Of a DNA stretch of 57,829 nucleotides, positions 16,797-25,154 are shown piece by piece. This DNA is from an uncultured Gammaproteobacteria bacterium. Lineage in GTDB: Bacteria > Pseudomonadota > Gammaproteobacteria > Nitrosococcales > Methylophagaceae. The translations under genes and the position numbers were made by a program. Position 1 is the first letter of the stretch. Every line of letters starts with the position of its first letter. The notes below the pieces were generated by a model. The model saw only the letters and a list, made by a program, of their open reading frames with translations. It was not told the DNA's origin and did not search any database. The stretch spans positions 1 to 57,829 of the forward strand of contig CAJWKF010000005.1 in the NCBI GenBank assembly GCA_913042265.1, read 5' to 3'.

Positions 16797-19621
16797 TATT
16801 GACACGCCTCACAATCTGGTTCGAGTATTGAGCAGGCTTGTGGTGCTTCTACGCCTGCGCCGAGGACCAATTCCTCCGTTGCTGCTGGAACTGCCGCAAT
16901 GGTTGCCATTGGTTTTGAGCTACTAGTTTTTTCTGCTGCTGTTGCGCCCATAGAACGTAAGTAATATGTTGTTTTTAAGCCGCGCAGCCAAGCTAGTTTG
17001 TACAAATTATCCATGGTTTTACCTGAAGGTTCTGCCATATATAGGTTTAAACTTTGTCCTTGGTCTATCCATTTTTGACGACGTGATGCAGCTTCAATAA
17101 GCCAACGTGCGTCCATTTCAAAAGCCGTGGTGTAAAGTAGTTTTAAATCTTCTGGAACACGGTCTATAGCTTGTAAACTACCGTCATAGTATTTTAAATC
17201 GTTAATCATCACCTCATCCCAAAGATCCAAGGCTTTTAAGTCTGCAACCATGTAAGGATTAATCACGGTAAATTCGCCAGATAAATTGGATTTAACAAAT
17301 AAGTTTTGATAAGTAGGTTCAATGGACTGACTAACACCACAAATATTTGAAATTGTGGCAGTAGGGGCTATAGCCATCGTGTTGGAATTACGCATACCTT
17401 GCGACTTTATTTTATCACGCAGGCTACCCCAATCTAATGTTTGGCTTTCATCTTGCTGTAGGTATTGACCTCGCGCCTCTTTAAGGATGCTAATTGAATC
17501 AATGGGTAAAATGCCTTGACTCCACAAACTACCTTGGTAAGAGTCATAGCTTCCACGTTCAACGGCCAAGTCAGAAGATGCTTCGATAGTGTAATAGCTA
17601 ACTGCTTCCATTGAGGTGTCTGCAAACTGGACAGCTTCTTCTGTACTGTAAGGCAGGCGCATTTTGTATAATGCATCTTGGAAACCCATAATTCCTAGAC
17701 CAACAGGCCGGTGTTTTAGATTAGAGTTTCGCGCTTGAGGAACACTGTAATAGTTGTACTCAATGACATTATCTAACATCCGCATTGCTGTAGTGACTGT
17801 CTTTTTTAGCTTGTCTATATCTAAGGCGCCATCAGTGATGTGCTGTGGCAAGTTCACACTGCCTAAGTTACAGACAGCAATCTCATCATTAGAAGTATTG
17901 AGTGTGATTTCCGTACATAAATTTGAGCTGTGAACAACACCCACATGTTGTTGGGGGCTTCGAAGGTTACAAGGGTCTTTGAATGTTACCCAGGGATGGC
18001 CAGTCTCGAACAACATACCTAACATTTTTCGCCAGAGGTCATTGGCAGGAAGAGTTCTAGTGTTTTTGATATCACCCCGTTCAGCTTTTTCTTCATATGC
18101 GGCATAAGCAGTTTCAAATTCTGAGCCAACGAGATCGTGTAGATCTGGAGCTTCTTCTGGAGAGAATAAAGTCCAATCACCATCCTCAGCAACACGTTTC
18201 ATAAATAAATCAGGGATCCAGTTAGCAGTATTCATATCGTGAGTACGGCGACGGTCATCACCTGTGTTTTTACGCATATCTAGAAACTCTTCAATATCAA
18301 TGTGCCATGTTTCTAAGTATGCACAAACAGCACCCTTACGTTTCCCGCCTTGGTTAACGGCAACGGCGGTATCATTAGCAACTTTTAAGAATGGCACTAC
18401 ACCTTGTGATTTACCATTGGTTCCTTTGATATGTGAACCAAGACCTCGTACAGGAGTCCAGTCATTACCTAAACCACCGGCATATTTTGATAGGAGAGCA
18501 TTGTCACGCATTGCACTATAAATACCTCCGAGATCGTCAGGTATTGTAGTGAGATAACAAGACGATAGTTGAGGGCGTAATGTACCAGCATTGAATAGGG
18601 TGGGCGTGCTACTCATAAAGTCAAATGAAGATAATAAGTTATAAAATTCGATGGCTCGAGTCTCACGATCGATTTCATTTATTGCCAGACCCATTGAGAC
18701 TCGCATGTAAAAGGCTTGGGGTAGTTCAAAACGGACATCATCTTGGTGAATGAAGTATCGATCGTAAAGTGTTTGTAAGCCTAGGTAAGTGAAGGTGAAG
18801 TCATTTTCAGGTTTCAGTGCGCTACCAAGCTTTTCTAAATCGTATTGACCTAATTCAGACGCTAATAACTCGTGGTCAATAGCGCGGTGAATGTAGTGTT
18901 TGAAGTAATCAGAATACTGTTCAGCCATCTCAGTTTGTGATGCATGTCGTGGAGTATCATAGACGTAGCTGAGGGCCTCACGGCGAATACTATCCATTAA
19001 CAAACGTGCTGCAATTGTACTATAACCGGGATCCTTTTCGATAAAGGTACGGGCTGCCATGACCAAACCTTTTTCGACATCAGCTTCACTGACTCCATCG
19101 AAGAGGTTTTGTTGGGTGTCACGAAGTATTGCAGCACCGTCAACAGAGTCAACACCTTCACAAGCCTCACTAATGAGGTGTTGTAGGCGGACCAAGTCTA
19201 ATGGAACTCTTGAACCATCAGCTCTTGTTATAGTCAGGATGTTATCACTGACGATTGTGGGATGTTTTTCTTCTTCTTTAGCGCGCTTTTGTGATTGTTG
19301 CTCACGATAAAGTACATAAGCACGAGCAACTTTGTACTCACCCTCTCGCATTAAGGCCAATTCGACTTGGTCTTGAATAATTTCAATATGAACGGTGCCA
19401 CTGTCTTCTAAGCGGCGAGTTAGGCTGCTAACAATTTGCGCCGTTAGCTTAGTTACAATCTCATGAATCCGACTGCTATCTTGGGCACCATTTCCTTCAA
19501 CAGCTAAAAAAGCCTTAGTGACGGCGACTGAAATTTTGTGACCATCAAAAGGAGTTGATTTACCATTGCGTCGAATGACTTGATATCGGGTTTGTTCAGC
19601 TGCAGCTGCTTCATTTGCCAT
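16796..19621 (-). CDS. nrdA: Ribonucleotide reductase class Ia, alpha subunit with two ATP-cone regions
   Basis: This is the 941-residue catalytic and allosteric subunit. Residues about 12-105 form an ATP cone (YQVIRRNGKSTPFDGHKISV), and residues about 120-215 look like a second, more divergent cone, the arrangement of Pseudomonas NrdA. The barrel has the active-site cysteines in LRPQLSSCYL, SSNLCTEITLNTS and AVCNLGSVNL, the radical-transfer tyrosines in KTTYYLRSMG, and a cysteine-bearing tail ending CSILEPDCEACQ that re-reduces the active site. I start at the ATG at 19621, 8 bases after AGGA; a TTG eight codons upstream also opens the frame. Control sites upstream point to NrdR and DnaA regulation. 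Confidence 0.96.
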   Translation of the reverse strand: MANEAAAAEQTRYQVIRRNGKSTPFDGHKISVAVTKAFLAVEGNGAQDSSRIHEIVTKLTAQIVSSLTRRLEDSGTVHIEIIQDQVELALMREGEYKVARAYVLYREQQSQKRAKEEEKHPTIVSDNILTITRADGSRVPLDLVRLQHLISEACEGVDSVDGAAILRDTQQNLFDGVSEADVEKGLVMAARTFIEKDPGYSTIAARLLMDSIRREALSYVYDTPRHASQTEMAEQYSDYFKHYIHRAIDHELLASELGQYDLEKLGSALKPENDFTFTYLGLQTLYDRYFIHQDDVRFELPQAFYMRVSMGLAINEIDRETRAIEFYNLLSSFDFMSSTPTLFNAGTLRPQLSSCYLTTIPDDLGGIYSAMRDNALLSKYAGGLGNDWTPVRGLGSHIKGTNGKSQGVVPFLKVANDTAVAVNQGGKRKGAVCAYLETWHIDIEEFLDMRKNTGDDRRRTHDMNTANWIPDLFMKRVAEDGDWTLFSPEEAPDLHDLVGSEFETAYAAYEEKAERGDIKNTRTLPANDLWRKMLGMLFETGHPWVTFKDPCNLRSPQQHVGVVHSSNLCTEITLNTSNDEIAVCNLGSVNLPQHITDGALDIDKLKKTVTTAMRMLDNVIEYNYYSVPQARNSNLKHRPVGLGIMGFQDALYKMRLPYSTEEAVQFADTSMEAVSYYTIEASSDLAVERGSYDSYQGSLWSQGILPIDSISILKEARGQYLQQDESQTLDWGSLRDKIKSQGMRNSNTMAIAPTATISNICGVSQSIEPTYQNLFVKSNLSGEFTVINPYMVADLKALDLWDEVMINDLKYYDGSLQAIDRVPEDLKLLYTTAFEMDARWLIEAASRRQKWIDQGQSLNLYMAEPSGKTMDNLYKLAWLRGLKTTYYLRSMGATAAEKTSSSKPMATIAAVPAATEELVLGAGVEAPQACSILEPDCEACQ

Positions 19622-19698
19622 ATGAGTAATCCTACGTGTTTTCAAATAAATGATAAAATCGTCAAACCACTACAAGTTGTGGTTGTCAGGTACCTAAA

Positions 19699-19714
19699 CC
19701 ACAAGATAGTGTGT
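19699..19714 (-). promoter_or_regulatory. NrdR box over the nrdA -10 element
   Basis: This 16-base site reads CCACAAGATAGTGTGT on the plus strand and matches 13 of 16 positions of the NrdR palindrome ACACWATATATWGTGT. It covers the proposed -10 of the nrdA promoter, the usual place for repression by NrdR when dATP is high. Confidence 0.7.
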
Positions 19715-19731
19715 TTTATTAGAAATGGCAA
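19703..19731 (-). promoter_or_regulatory. Predicted sigma-70 promoter of nrdAB
   Basis: On the minus strand, TTGCCA (-35, bases 19731-19726) and TATCTT (-10, bases 19708-19703) are separated by exactly 17 bases. The transcript would start near 19695, giving a leader of about 75 bases. The surrounding NrdR and DnaA sites make this the likely nrdAB promoter. Confidence 0.65.
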
Positions 19732-19745
19732 CTCATTTTTTGTGA
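19730..19745 (-). promoter_or_regulatory. Weak second NrdR-like site
   Basis: TCACAAAAAATGAGTT (minus strand) matches about 10 of 16 positions of the NrdR consensus, mainly in one half. Its start is exactly 31 bases, three helical turns, from the strong box, and it covers the -35. Paired NrdR boxes with this spacing are the known norm. Confidence 0.4.
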
Positions 19746-19751
19746 ACAAAT

Positions 19752-19771
19752 TGTGGATTATTTGTGGATAA
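19752..19771 (-). promoter_or_regulatory. Two tandem DnaA boxes upstream of the nrdA promoter
   Basis: On the minus strand TTATCCACA (19771-19763) is a perfect DnaA box and TAATCCACA (19760-19752) differs at one base. They lie in the same orientation with starts 11 bases apart, just upstream of the -35. E. coli nrdAB also has DnaA boxes near its promoter, so replication-linked control is likely conserved. Confidence 0.65.
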
Positions 19772-19870
19772 CTTTAGCCTATAATGCTCCAAGCTAGATG
19801 GAGTGGGGTATTAGTGACTTCAAAAGTGCGATGAGGACTAAAAAAATATTTTTTTGGTTAGAAAAAGATC

Positions 19871-20338
19871 TTAAGGTGTATTGATTTCATCTAATACTTG
19901 AGAGAAATGTTCTTTAACTCTGACGTTACGCCATTCTTGGAGGAGAATTCCATTTTTATCGATCAAGAATGTGCTGCGCACTATGCCCATATATTCATGA
20001 CCGAAGTTCTTTTTTAATTTAATGACATCAAATAATGTACAGACACTTCCATCAGCATCAGACAACAACTCAAAAGGTAAGTTTTGTTTGGACTTAAAGC
20101 CTTCGTGTACGCGGACACTATCGCGCGATACTCCAACGATAATGGTGTTTTTGGCTTCAAACTCAACAATATGATCACGAAAATTTTGAGCTTCTAAAGT
20201 ACAGCCGGGGGTGTTGTCTTTGGGATAGAAGTAAATCACAACATGCTTACCGTGATGGTCAGATAGGCGGAAAGAAGTATTGCCTGTACTGGATAGTTCA
20301 AAATCGGGTATGAGATTACCAAGTGTTACTTTTTGCAT
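19871..20338 (-). CDS. bcp: Cytoplasmic peroxiredoxin Bcp/PrxQ without the usual resolving cysteine
   Basis: This 155-residue thiol peroxidase has peroxidatic Cys46 in DNTPGCTLEAQNFRDH. The common resolving cysteine five residues later is replaced by glutamine (Gln51). The only other cysteine is Cys100 (DGSVCTLFD). The enzyme is therefore either 1-Cys type, reduced directly by an external thiol, or uses Cys100. There is no signal peptide. It lies upstream of nrdA on the same strand, with the nrdA control region between, and is divergent from dapA. Confidence 0.9.
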   Translation of the reverse strand: MQKVTLGNLIPDFELSSTGNTSFRLSDHHGKHVVIYFYPKDNTPGCTLEAQNFRDHIVEFEAKNTIIVGVSRDSVRVHEGFKSKQNLPFELLSDADGSVCTLFDVIKLKKNFGHEYMGIVRSTFLIDKNGILLQEWRNVRVKEHFSQVLDEINTP

Positions 20339-20459
20339 GAATACCGCTCTTTGTTTGATTGATATAGTTGTCTAACACAGGATACACAAAGCCACCTGAT
20401 CTTGTCATCTTGCCTTTGTCAACGTACCATTAGATTTTAATTTTTGGAGATGTGCGGTC

Positions 20460-21338
20460 ATGTTCAGTGGCAGTATGGTGGCACTAGTCACACCTATGAG
20501 AGCTGATGGTTTAATAGACTATGAGAGCTTGCAAAACTTAGTTGAGTTTCATATAGAAAGTGGTACTGATGGCATTGTGGCTGTTGGGACGACTGGTGAG
20601 TCTGCAACTTTAGCTTTTAAGGAACATTGCAGTGTAATTGACCAAGTAGTTAAGCAGGTTAATGGTCGAATTCCAGTTATTGCTGGGACAGGAGCCAACT
20701 CGACTACTGAAGCAATTGAGCTAAGCCAGCATGCTAAAGAGCTTGGCGTTGATGCCGTGTTATTAGTCACACCATACTATAATAGACCAACACAAGAAGG
20801 GCTCTATTTACACTATAAAGCGATTGCTGAAGCAGTTGATATACCCCAAATTCTGTATAATGTACCGAGTCGAACAGCTTGTGACCTATTGCCTGAAACT
20901 GTAGCTCGTTTAGCAAATATCTCGAACATTATAGGAATAAAAGAAGCAACAGGTGACATCACACGCGTAGAAAGAATAAATTCACTCTGTTCAAACAAGA
21001 TTGAAATATATACTGGTGATGATGCGATTACTGTTGACTTTATTTTAGCGGGTGGGCAAGGTGTGATTTCTGTTACAGCTAACGTTGTACCGGCGGCAAT
21101 GCATGAAATGTGTTTAGCTGCATTAGAAAATAATGAAGTTCGAGCCCGTCAAATAAATAATGACTTAGCTCTATTGCACCAAAGCTTATTTTCAGAAGCA
21201 AACCCAATCCCTGTGAAATGGGCATTACATGAAATGGGTCTAATACCAAATGGTATTCGTCTACCAATGACAGTTTTATCAGAGCAATATCATCAGCCAG
21301 TGCGGGATGCACTCGCAGCTGCCAAAGTACATCAATAA
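20460..21338 (+). CDS. dapA: 4-hydroxy-tetrahydrodipicolinate synthase
   Basis: The 292-residue TIM-barrel aldolase condenses pyruvate with aspartate semialdehyde, the first committed step to diaminopimelate and lysine. Key residues are visible: the GTTGESATL motif (Thr44/Thr45), Tyr133 in ILYNVPSRT, and the Schiff-base Lys161 in GIKEATGD. Length and motifs match the family exactly. GGAGA precedes the ATG at about 10 bases. It leads a plus-strand run dapA-bamC-MBL-purC, a conserved order in gammaproteobacteria. Confidence 0.97.
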   Translation: MFSGSMVALVTPMRADGLIDYESLQNLVEFHIESGTDGIVAVGTTGESATLAFKEHCSVIDQVVKQVNGRIPVIAGTGANSTTEAIELSQHAKELGVDAVLLVTPYYNRPTQEGLYLHYKAIAEAVDIPQILYNVPSRTACDLLPETVARLANISNIIGIKEATGDITRVERINSLCSNKIEIYTGDDAITVDFILAGGQGVISVTANVVPAAMHEMCLAALENNEVRARQINNDLALLHQSLFSEANPIPVKWALHEMGLIPNGIRLPMTVLSEQYHQPVRDALAAAKVHQ

Positions 21339-21360
21339 TTACAAGTGAAAGATAAATTAC

Positions 21361-22392
21361 ATGAATTTTAATCGTATCAAACGGATCTTAATTATAACTT
21401 TACTAGTAGCATTATTTTCTGGCTGTGGTTCTATACCCGCTTTAGATGCTGTGATAAAAGATAATAGCCAAAAATATCAAAAGGCAGAAACATTACCACC
21501 GTTAGCTATACCAGCTGATTTAAGTAGCTCTCGTATCAATGATGAGTTTGCTGTAAAAAATGATGGGGCTAATTACTCAGACTACGCCGAACCGACTAAC
21601 AACCCGTTAGCAGCAAAGTACGATGTGGCGCCAAGCACAAAACCAGCTTTAATAGGCGAAGGTAGCGACCGTCGATTGGTTGTGTATGGACAGTCAGCAC
21701 TTTTGTGGCAGCGAATGCTAGAGTTTTGGGCTGAAAGTGATCTCAAGGTTAAACGACATGATCAGACACTCGGTCTTATGGATACAGTTGAGGATGCTGA
21801 GGGCTATGCTTACCGAGCACGTGCTGAGGAAGGTGACTCACCTAACACACTCAAGCTGAATATCAGCTCAGCTAATTTTGATTCAAATGAGTTGAAAAAT
21901 GAAACTCAACTGCGAAAGCTAGCAGAGTACATGGGGGAAAAGCATAGATCTGACCAACAACAAATGGCTATACAAAAACGAGTTACAAAGGGTCAACTAG
22001 CCACATCTATAAATGCTATTATCATCGATGAAGCAAGTGATCATCAAGCGCTAGTGGTTGATCGTGACATAAATACGACATGGCGGAATATTAGTCGTAT
22101 CGTAGATAGTAAATACTTTATTGTTCAGGATAGGCAGCGTGAACTTAACGTCTATTTTGTGCATTATTTAGATCCTTTCTTGATGGCCAAGCATGGTGAT
22201 GAAAGTATTTTTAGTAAACTAGCTTTTTGGCAAGATGCAATGGATAAAGCACCAGACATGTTTTTCTATATTAAACTCATTGCAGATATGAATGAAACAA
22301 AAATTATTGTTTTAGATGTAGATCAAGTAAGAACATCATCCTCAACTGCAAGACGTATGCTACGGCTCATTCAGGACAGATTGGACCAGTAA
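21361..22392 (+). CDS. bamC: Outer membrane assembly lipoprotein BamC
   Basis: This 343-residue lipoprotein has a signal peptide ending in the lipobox LFSGC; Cys21 would be lipidated. BamC is an accessory part of the Bam complex that inserts beta-barrel proteins. The N-terminal region after the cysteine is low in structure with YQKAETLPPLAIPADL, typical of the segment that binds BamD, followed by two BamC domains (about 95-200 and 215-340; GQSALLWQRMLEFW and VVDRDINTTWRNISRIVD). It follows dapA at a distance of 22 bases, the classical location, formerly called nlpB. Confidence 0.9.
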   Translation: MNFNRIKRILIITLLVALFSGCGSIPALDAVIKDNSQKYQKAETLPPLAIPADLSSSRINDEFAVKNDGANYSDYAEPTNNPLAAKYDVAPSTKPALIGEGSDRRLVVYGQSALLWQRMLEFWAESDLKVKRHDQTLGLMDTVEDAEGYAYRARAEEGDSPNTLKLNISSANFDSNELKNETQLRKLAEYMGEKHRSDQQQMAIQKRVTKGQLATSINAIIIDEASDHQALVVDRDINTTWRNISRIVDSKYFIVQDRQRELNVYFVHYLDPFLMAKHGDESIFSKLAFWQDAMDKAPDMFFYIKLIADMNETKIIVLDVDQVRTSSSTARRMLRLIQDRLDQ

Positions 22393-23159
22393 TGCGTTTT
22401 GCTTCGCTCGGCAGTGGTAGTCGAGGTAACGCAACATTAATGTCACATGCTAAGACGACTTTATTAGTTGACTGTGGTTTTTCAGCGCGAGAAACAGAAA
22501 AAAGAATGCAGCAATATAATTTTGATATGGCTGACGTGACCGCAATTATATTAACTCATGAGCATGGCGATCATATTAATGGTGTGCGTGTCCTGGCAAA
22601 AAAATATCAATTACCCGTTTATGCAACAGCGGGGACTGCTGCTTGTCTAAATGCCGATGTAATGAGCCTCGTTCATGAGTTTAGCTGTCATGAACAGTTC
22701 GAGATAAATGATATTATTATCGAGCCATTTCCCGTACCCCATGATGCACGAGAACCTAGCCAATTTGTGTTTAATGATGGTCAGCACAGAGTTGGTCTAT
22801 TAACGGATGTAGGCTCAAGCACCCCTATAATAGAGCAGGCTCTATCAGGTTGCCATAGCCTATTACTGGAGGCGAACCATGACATGTCGATGCTTGATGC
22901 AAGCGAATATCCAGATCACTTGAAGTACAGGGTGTCAGGAAACATGGGCCACTTAAATAATGTTCAATCATCAAGCATACTAAAGAGTATCAACACCACA
23001 AAATTACAACATCTAGTAGCCATGCACTTAAGTGAAAAAAATAATAGCCCTGCTATAGTCAAAAAATTATTTGCTAACGTTTTGGGTTGTGAAGAAAACT
23101 GGATAGGTATTGCTGATCAAGAGCTTGGTTTTCAATGGCGTGAAACAACTAATAATTAG
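22392..23159 (+). CDS. MBL-fold metal-dependent hydrolase, YycJ-like
   Basis: This 255-residue protein starts RFASLGSGSRGNATLM and carries the metallo-beta-lactamase signature LTHEHGDHINGV, an Asp in LLTDVGSS, and a later histidine in GHLNNVQS. The pattern fits the YycJ/WalJ group of small cytoplasmic hydrolases, in which some members have been reported as nucleases. The ATG overlaps the bamC stop (TAATG), so the two are translationally coupled. Its position between bamC and purC is conserved in many gammaproteobacteria. The substrate is unknown. Confidence 0.85.
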   Translation: MRFASLGSGSRGNATLMSHAKTTLLVDCGFSARETEKRMQQYNFDMADVTAIILTHEHGDHINGVRVLAKKYQLPVYATAGTAACLNADVMSLVHEFSCHEQFEINDIIIEPFPVPHDAREPSQFVFNDGQHRVGLLTDVGSSTPIIEQALSGCHSLLLEANHDMSMLDASEYPDHLKYRVSGNMGHLNNVQSSSILKSINTTKLQHLVAMHLSEKNNSPAIVKKLFANVLGCEENWIGIADQELGFQWRETTNN

Positions 23160-23215
23160 TGTTAAATTAAGAGTCAGCATAAGTCTTTAAGAAAATAAAA
23201 CTAGAGAATAAATGA

Positions 23216-23926
23216 ATGGAAAAAAGACAAGAGTTATATGCAGGTAAAGCAAAAAGCGTTTATTCAACTGATGATGATGACTTTGTTATCTTGTGCTTTA
23301 GAGATGACACCTCTGCTTTTGATGGTGAAAAAATGGAACAGCTCAGCCGTAAAGGCGAGGTCAATAATAAATTCAATGCTTACATCATGGAGTATCTGGA
23401 AAAAGCTGGAATTCCAACACATTTTGAAAGTCTATTGAGTGCTAATGAGGCCTTAGTAAAAAATATGGACATGATGCCCATAGAGTGTGTAATTCGGAAT
23501 GTGGCTTCCGGTAGCTTATGCCGACGTTTAGGAGTGAAAGAAGGGCAAGAATTAAGCCCGGCTATCTTTGAGTTTTTTCTAAAAGACGATGCATTACATG
23601 ACCCTATGATTAATGAGTATCATATAGAGACGTTTAGCTGGGCATCAAAAGAAAATGTAATTACTATGAAAGAGTTAACATTCAAAGTTAACATATTACT
23701 CAAAGATCTTTTTTCAGAAGCAGGCATGATTTTAGTTGATTATAAGCTTGAGTTTGGAGTGTTTAAAGGTAAGGTTGTTCTAGGGGATGAATTTAGTCCA
23801 GATGGGTGTCGTCTATGGGATGAGAAAACACGTAAAAAGCTAGATAAAGATCGTTTTAGACAAGGCTTAGGCGGTGTGATAGAAGCTTATGAAGAAGTTG
23901 CTTTACGAATTGGAGTTACTCTCTAA
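23216..23926 (+). CDS. purC: SAICAR synthetase
   Basis: The 236-residue ATP-dependent ligase joins CAIR and aspartate in de novo purine synthesis. The start [20 protein letters not shown], the substrate motif [23 protein letters not shown] and the [10 protein letters not shown] segment with [11 protein letters not shown] are all present. Length equals that of the short bacterial type. An out-of-frame ATG four bases upstream is not the start. The last 24 bases overlap the 3' end of the convergent pyrC gene. Confidence 0.97.
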   Translation: MEKRQELYAGKAKSVYSTDDDDFVILCFRDDTSAFDGEKMEQLSRKGEVNNKFNAYIMEYLEKAGIPTHFESLLSANEALVKNMDMMPIECVIRNVASGSLCRRLGVKEGQELSPAIFEFFLKDDALHDPMINEYHIETFSWASKENVITMKELTFKVNILLKDLFSEAGMILVDYKLEFGVFKGKVVLGDEFSPDGCRLWDEKTRKKLDKDRFRQGLGGVIEAYEEVALRIGVTL

Positions 23927-24961
23927 ATCATTCAGTATTACTTGCCAATTGATAGTCTGGCCCGCCCTCATCGGTACAACAGAATTATCACCGAAAGTGA
24001 AGCTCTGGGGCACTTCCCAGCTGTCTTTAGTGAGAGTCACCTTTTGTATATTACGCGGTAATCGATAGAAGTCAGCACCAAAATGACTTGAAAACCCTTC
24101 AAGTTTTTCCAAAGCTTCAGCCTGCTCAAAGACTTCGGCATAGAGCTCAAGAGCAGCATGGGAACTGTATATACCGGCGCAGCCACAGGCACTTTCTTTT
24201 GAGTCTTTTGTGTGAGGAGCGCTGTCAGTCCCCAAAAAAAACTGGGGATGACCACTAGTGGCTGCCTTAATCAATGATTGTTGATGCGTATTGCGTTTTA
24301 AGATTGGTAAGCAGTAATAATGAGGCCTGACAGCGCCCGCCAGTAGATCATTTCTGTTAAGCAACAGGTGGTGTGGTGTAATTGTTGCAGCTAGCCGCTG
24401 TGTAGCACTCAAAACGAAATCTACAGATTCAGATGTCGTAATATGCTCTAAAACAACACGCAACTCTGGGTAGTCTCTGAGTAAAGGCGCCAAAATACGC
24501 TCTAAAAATATTTTCTCGCGGTCAAAAATATCAACATTTTTGTCTGTGACTTCACCATGTATCAATAATGGCATTTGTAACCTTTCCATCTCAGCAAGTG
24601 CAGCACTACAGTGTTTGAGGTTTGTAACGCCAGCATCAGAATTAGTTGTAGCTCCTGCAGGGTAAAGCTTTATTGCATGGATTACACCAGTTGCATGGGC
24701 TTTTTTTATATCTAGAGCGCTAGTGTTATCGGTGAGATAAAGAGTCATTAAAGGATTAAAGTCATTTCCTTCAGGAACCGTATCAAGAATACGCTGTCGA
24801 TATTTAAGTGCTTGTTCACTATTAATTACAGGCTGTAATAGGTTAGGCATTACAATAGCTCTGCCAAAATAACGACATGTATCACTAACTGTGCGCACAA
24901 GGGCTTCATTGTCCCGCAAATGTAAATGCCAGTCGTCGGGTCGAGTTATAGTTAATTGCAT
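23903..24961 (-). CDS. pyrC: Dihydroorotase, class II
   Basis: The enzyme, about 352 residues, closes carbamoyl aspartate to dihydroorotate in pyrimidine synthesis. The zinc motif DDWHLHLRD is near the N-terminus, the carboxylated lysine is in [16 protein letters not shown], further zinc histidines are in [10 protein letters not shown] and [11 protein letters not shown], and the catalytic Asp is in [16 protein letters not shown] start at the ATG at 24961 ([12 protein letters not shown]), because the frame upstream adds 36 residues unlike any dihydroorotase. The gene is convergent with purC and the coding ends overlap by 24 bases. Confidence 0.96.
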   Translation of the reverse strand: MQLTITRPDDWHLHLRDNEALVRTVSDTCRYFGRAIVMPNLLQPVINSEQALKYRQRILDTVPEGNDFNPLMTLYLTDNTSALDIKKAHATGVIHAIKLYPAGATTNSDAGVTNLKHCSAALAEMERLQMPLLIHGEVTDKNVDIFDREKIFLERILAPLLRDYPELRVVLEHITTSESVDFVLSATQRLAATITPHHLLLNRNDLLAGAVRPHYYCLPILKRNTHQQSLIKAATSGHPQFFLGTDSAPHTKDSKESACGCAGIYSSHAALELYAEVFEQAEALEKLEGFSSHFGADFYRLPRNIQKVTLTKDSWEVPQSFTFGDNSVVPMRAGQTINWQVILNDLESNSNS

Positions 24962-25069
24962 AGTGGCTGTCTTTGTTGATGATTCGCTATTATGCCATAT
25001 TGACGAAAAGCAAAGGATTATTCTGATATAAATCAATATCGAGGAATAGTTCTTTAGGCGTGATTTCAC

Positions 25070-25098
25070 TTGACCTGAAGGACTATTACACGTAAATT
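25070..25098 (+). promoter_or_regulatory. Predicted sigma-70 promoter of ilvB
   Basis: TTGACC (-35, 25070-25075) and TAAATT (-10, 25093-25098) are 17 bases apart, about 57 bases before the ilvB start codon. The remaining leader is too short for a classical leader peptide and attenuator, and none is seen. Confidence 0.4.
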
Positions 25099-25154
25099 TA
25101 TAGGTTTATATACGTATGTGGTTATAACGTAATAGCAATCAAAAAGGGGAACAA

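Noticed and set aside
24962-25069. Longer pyrC with 36 extra N-terminal residues
   Set aside because: The extra residues match nothing in class II dihydroorotases, whose start fits the inner ATG exactly.
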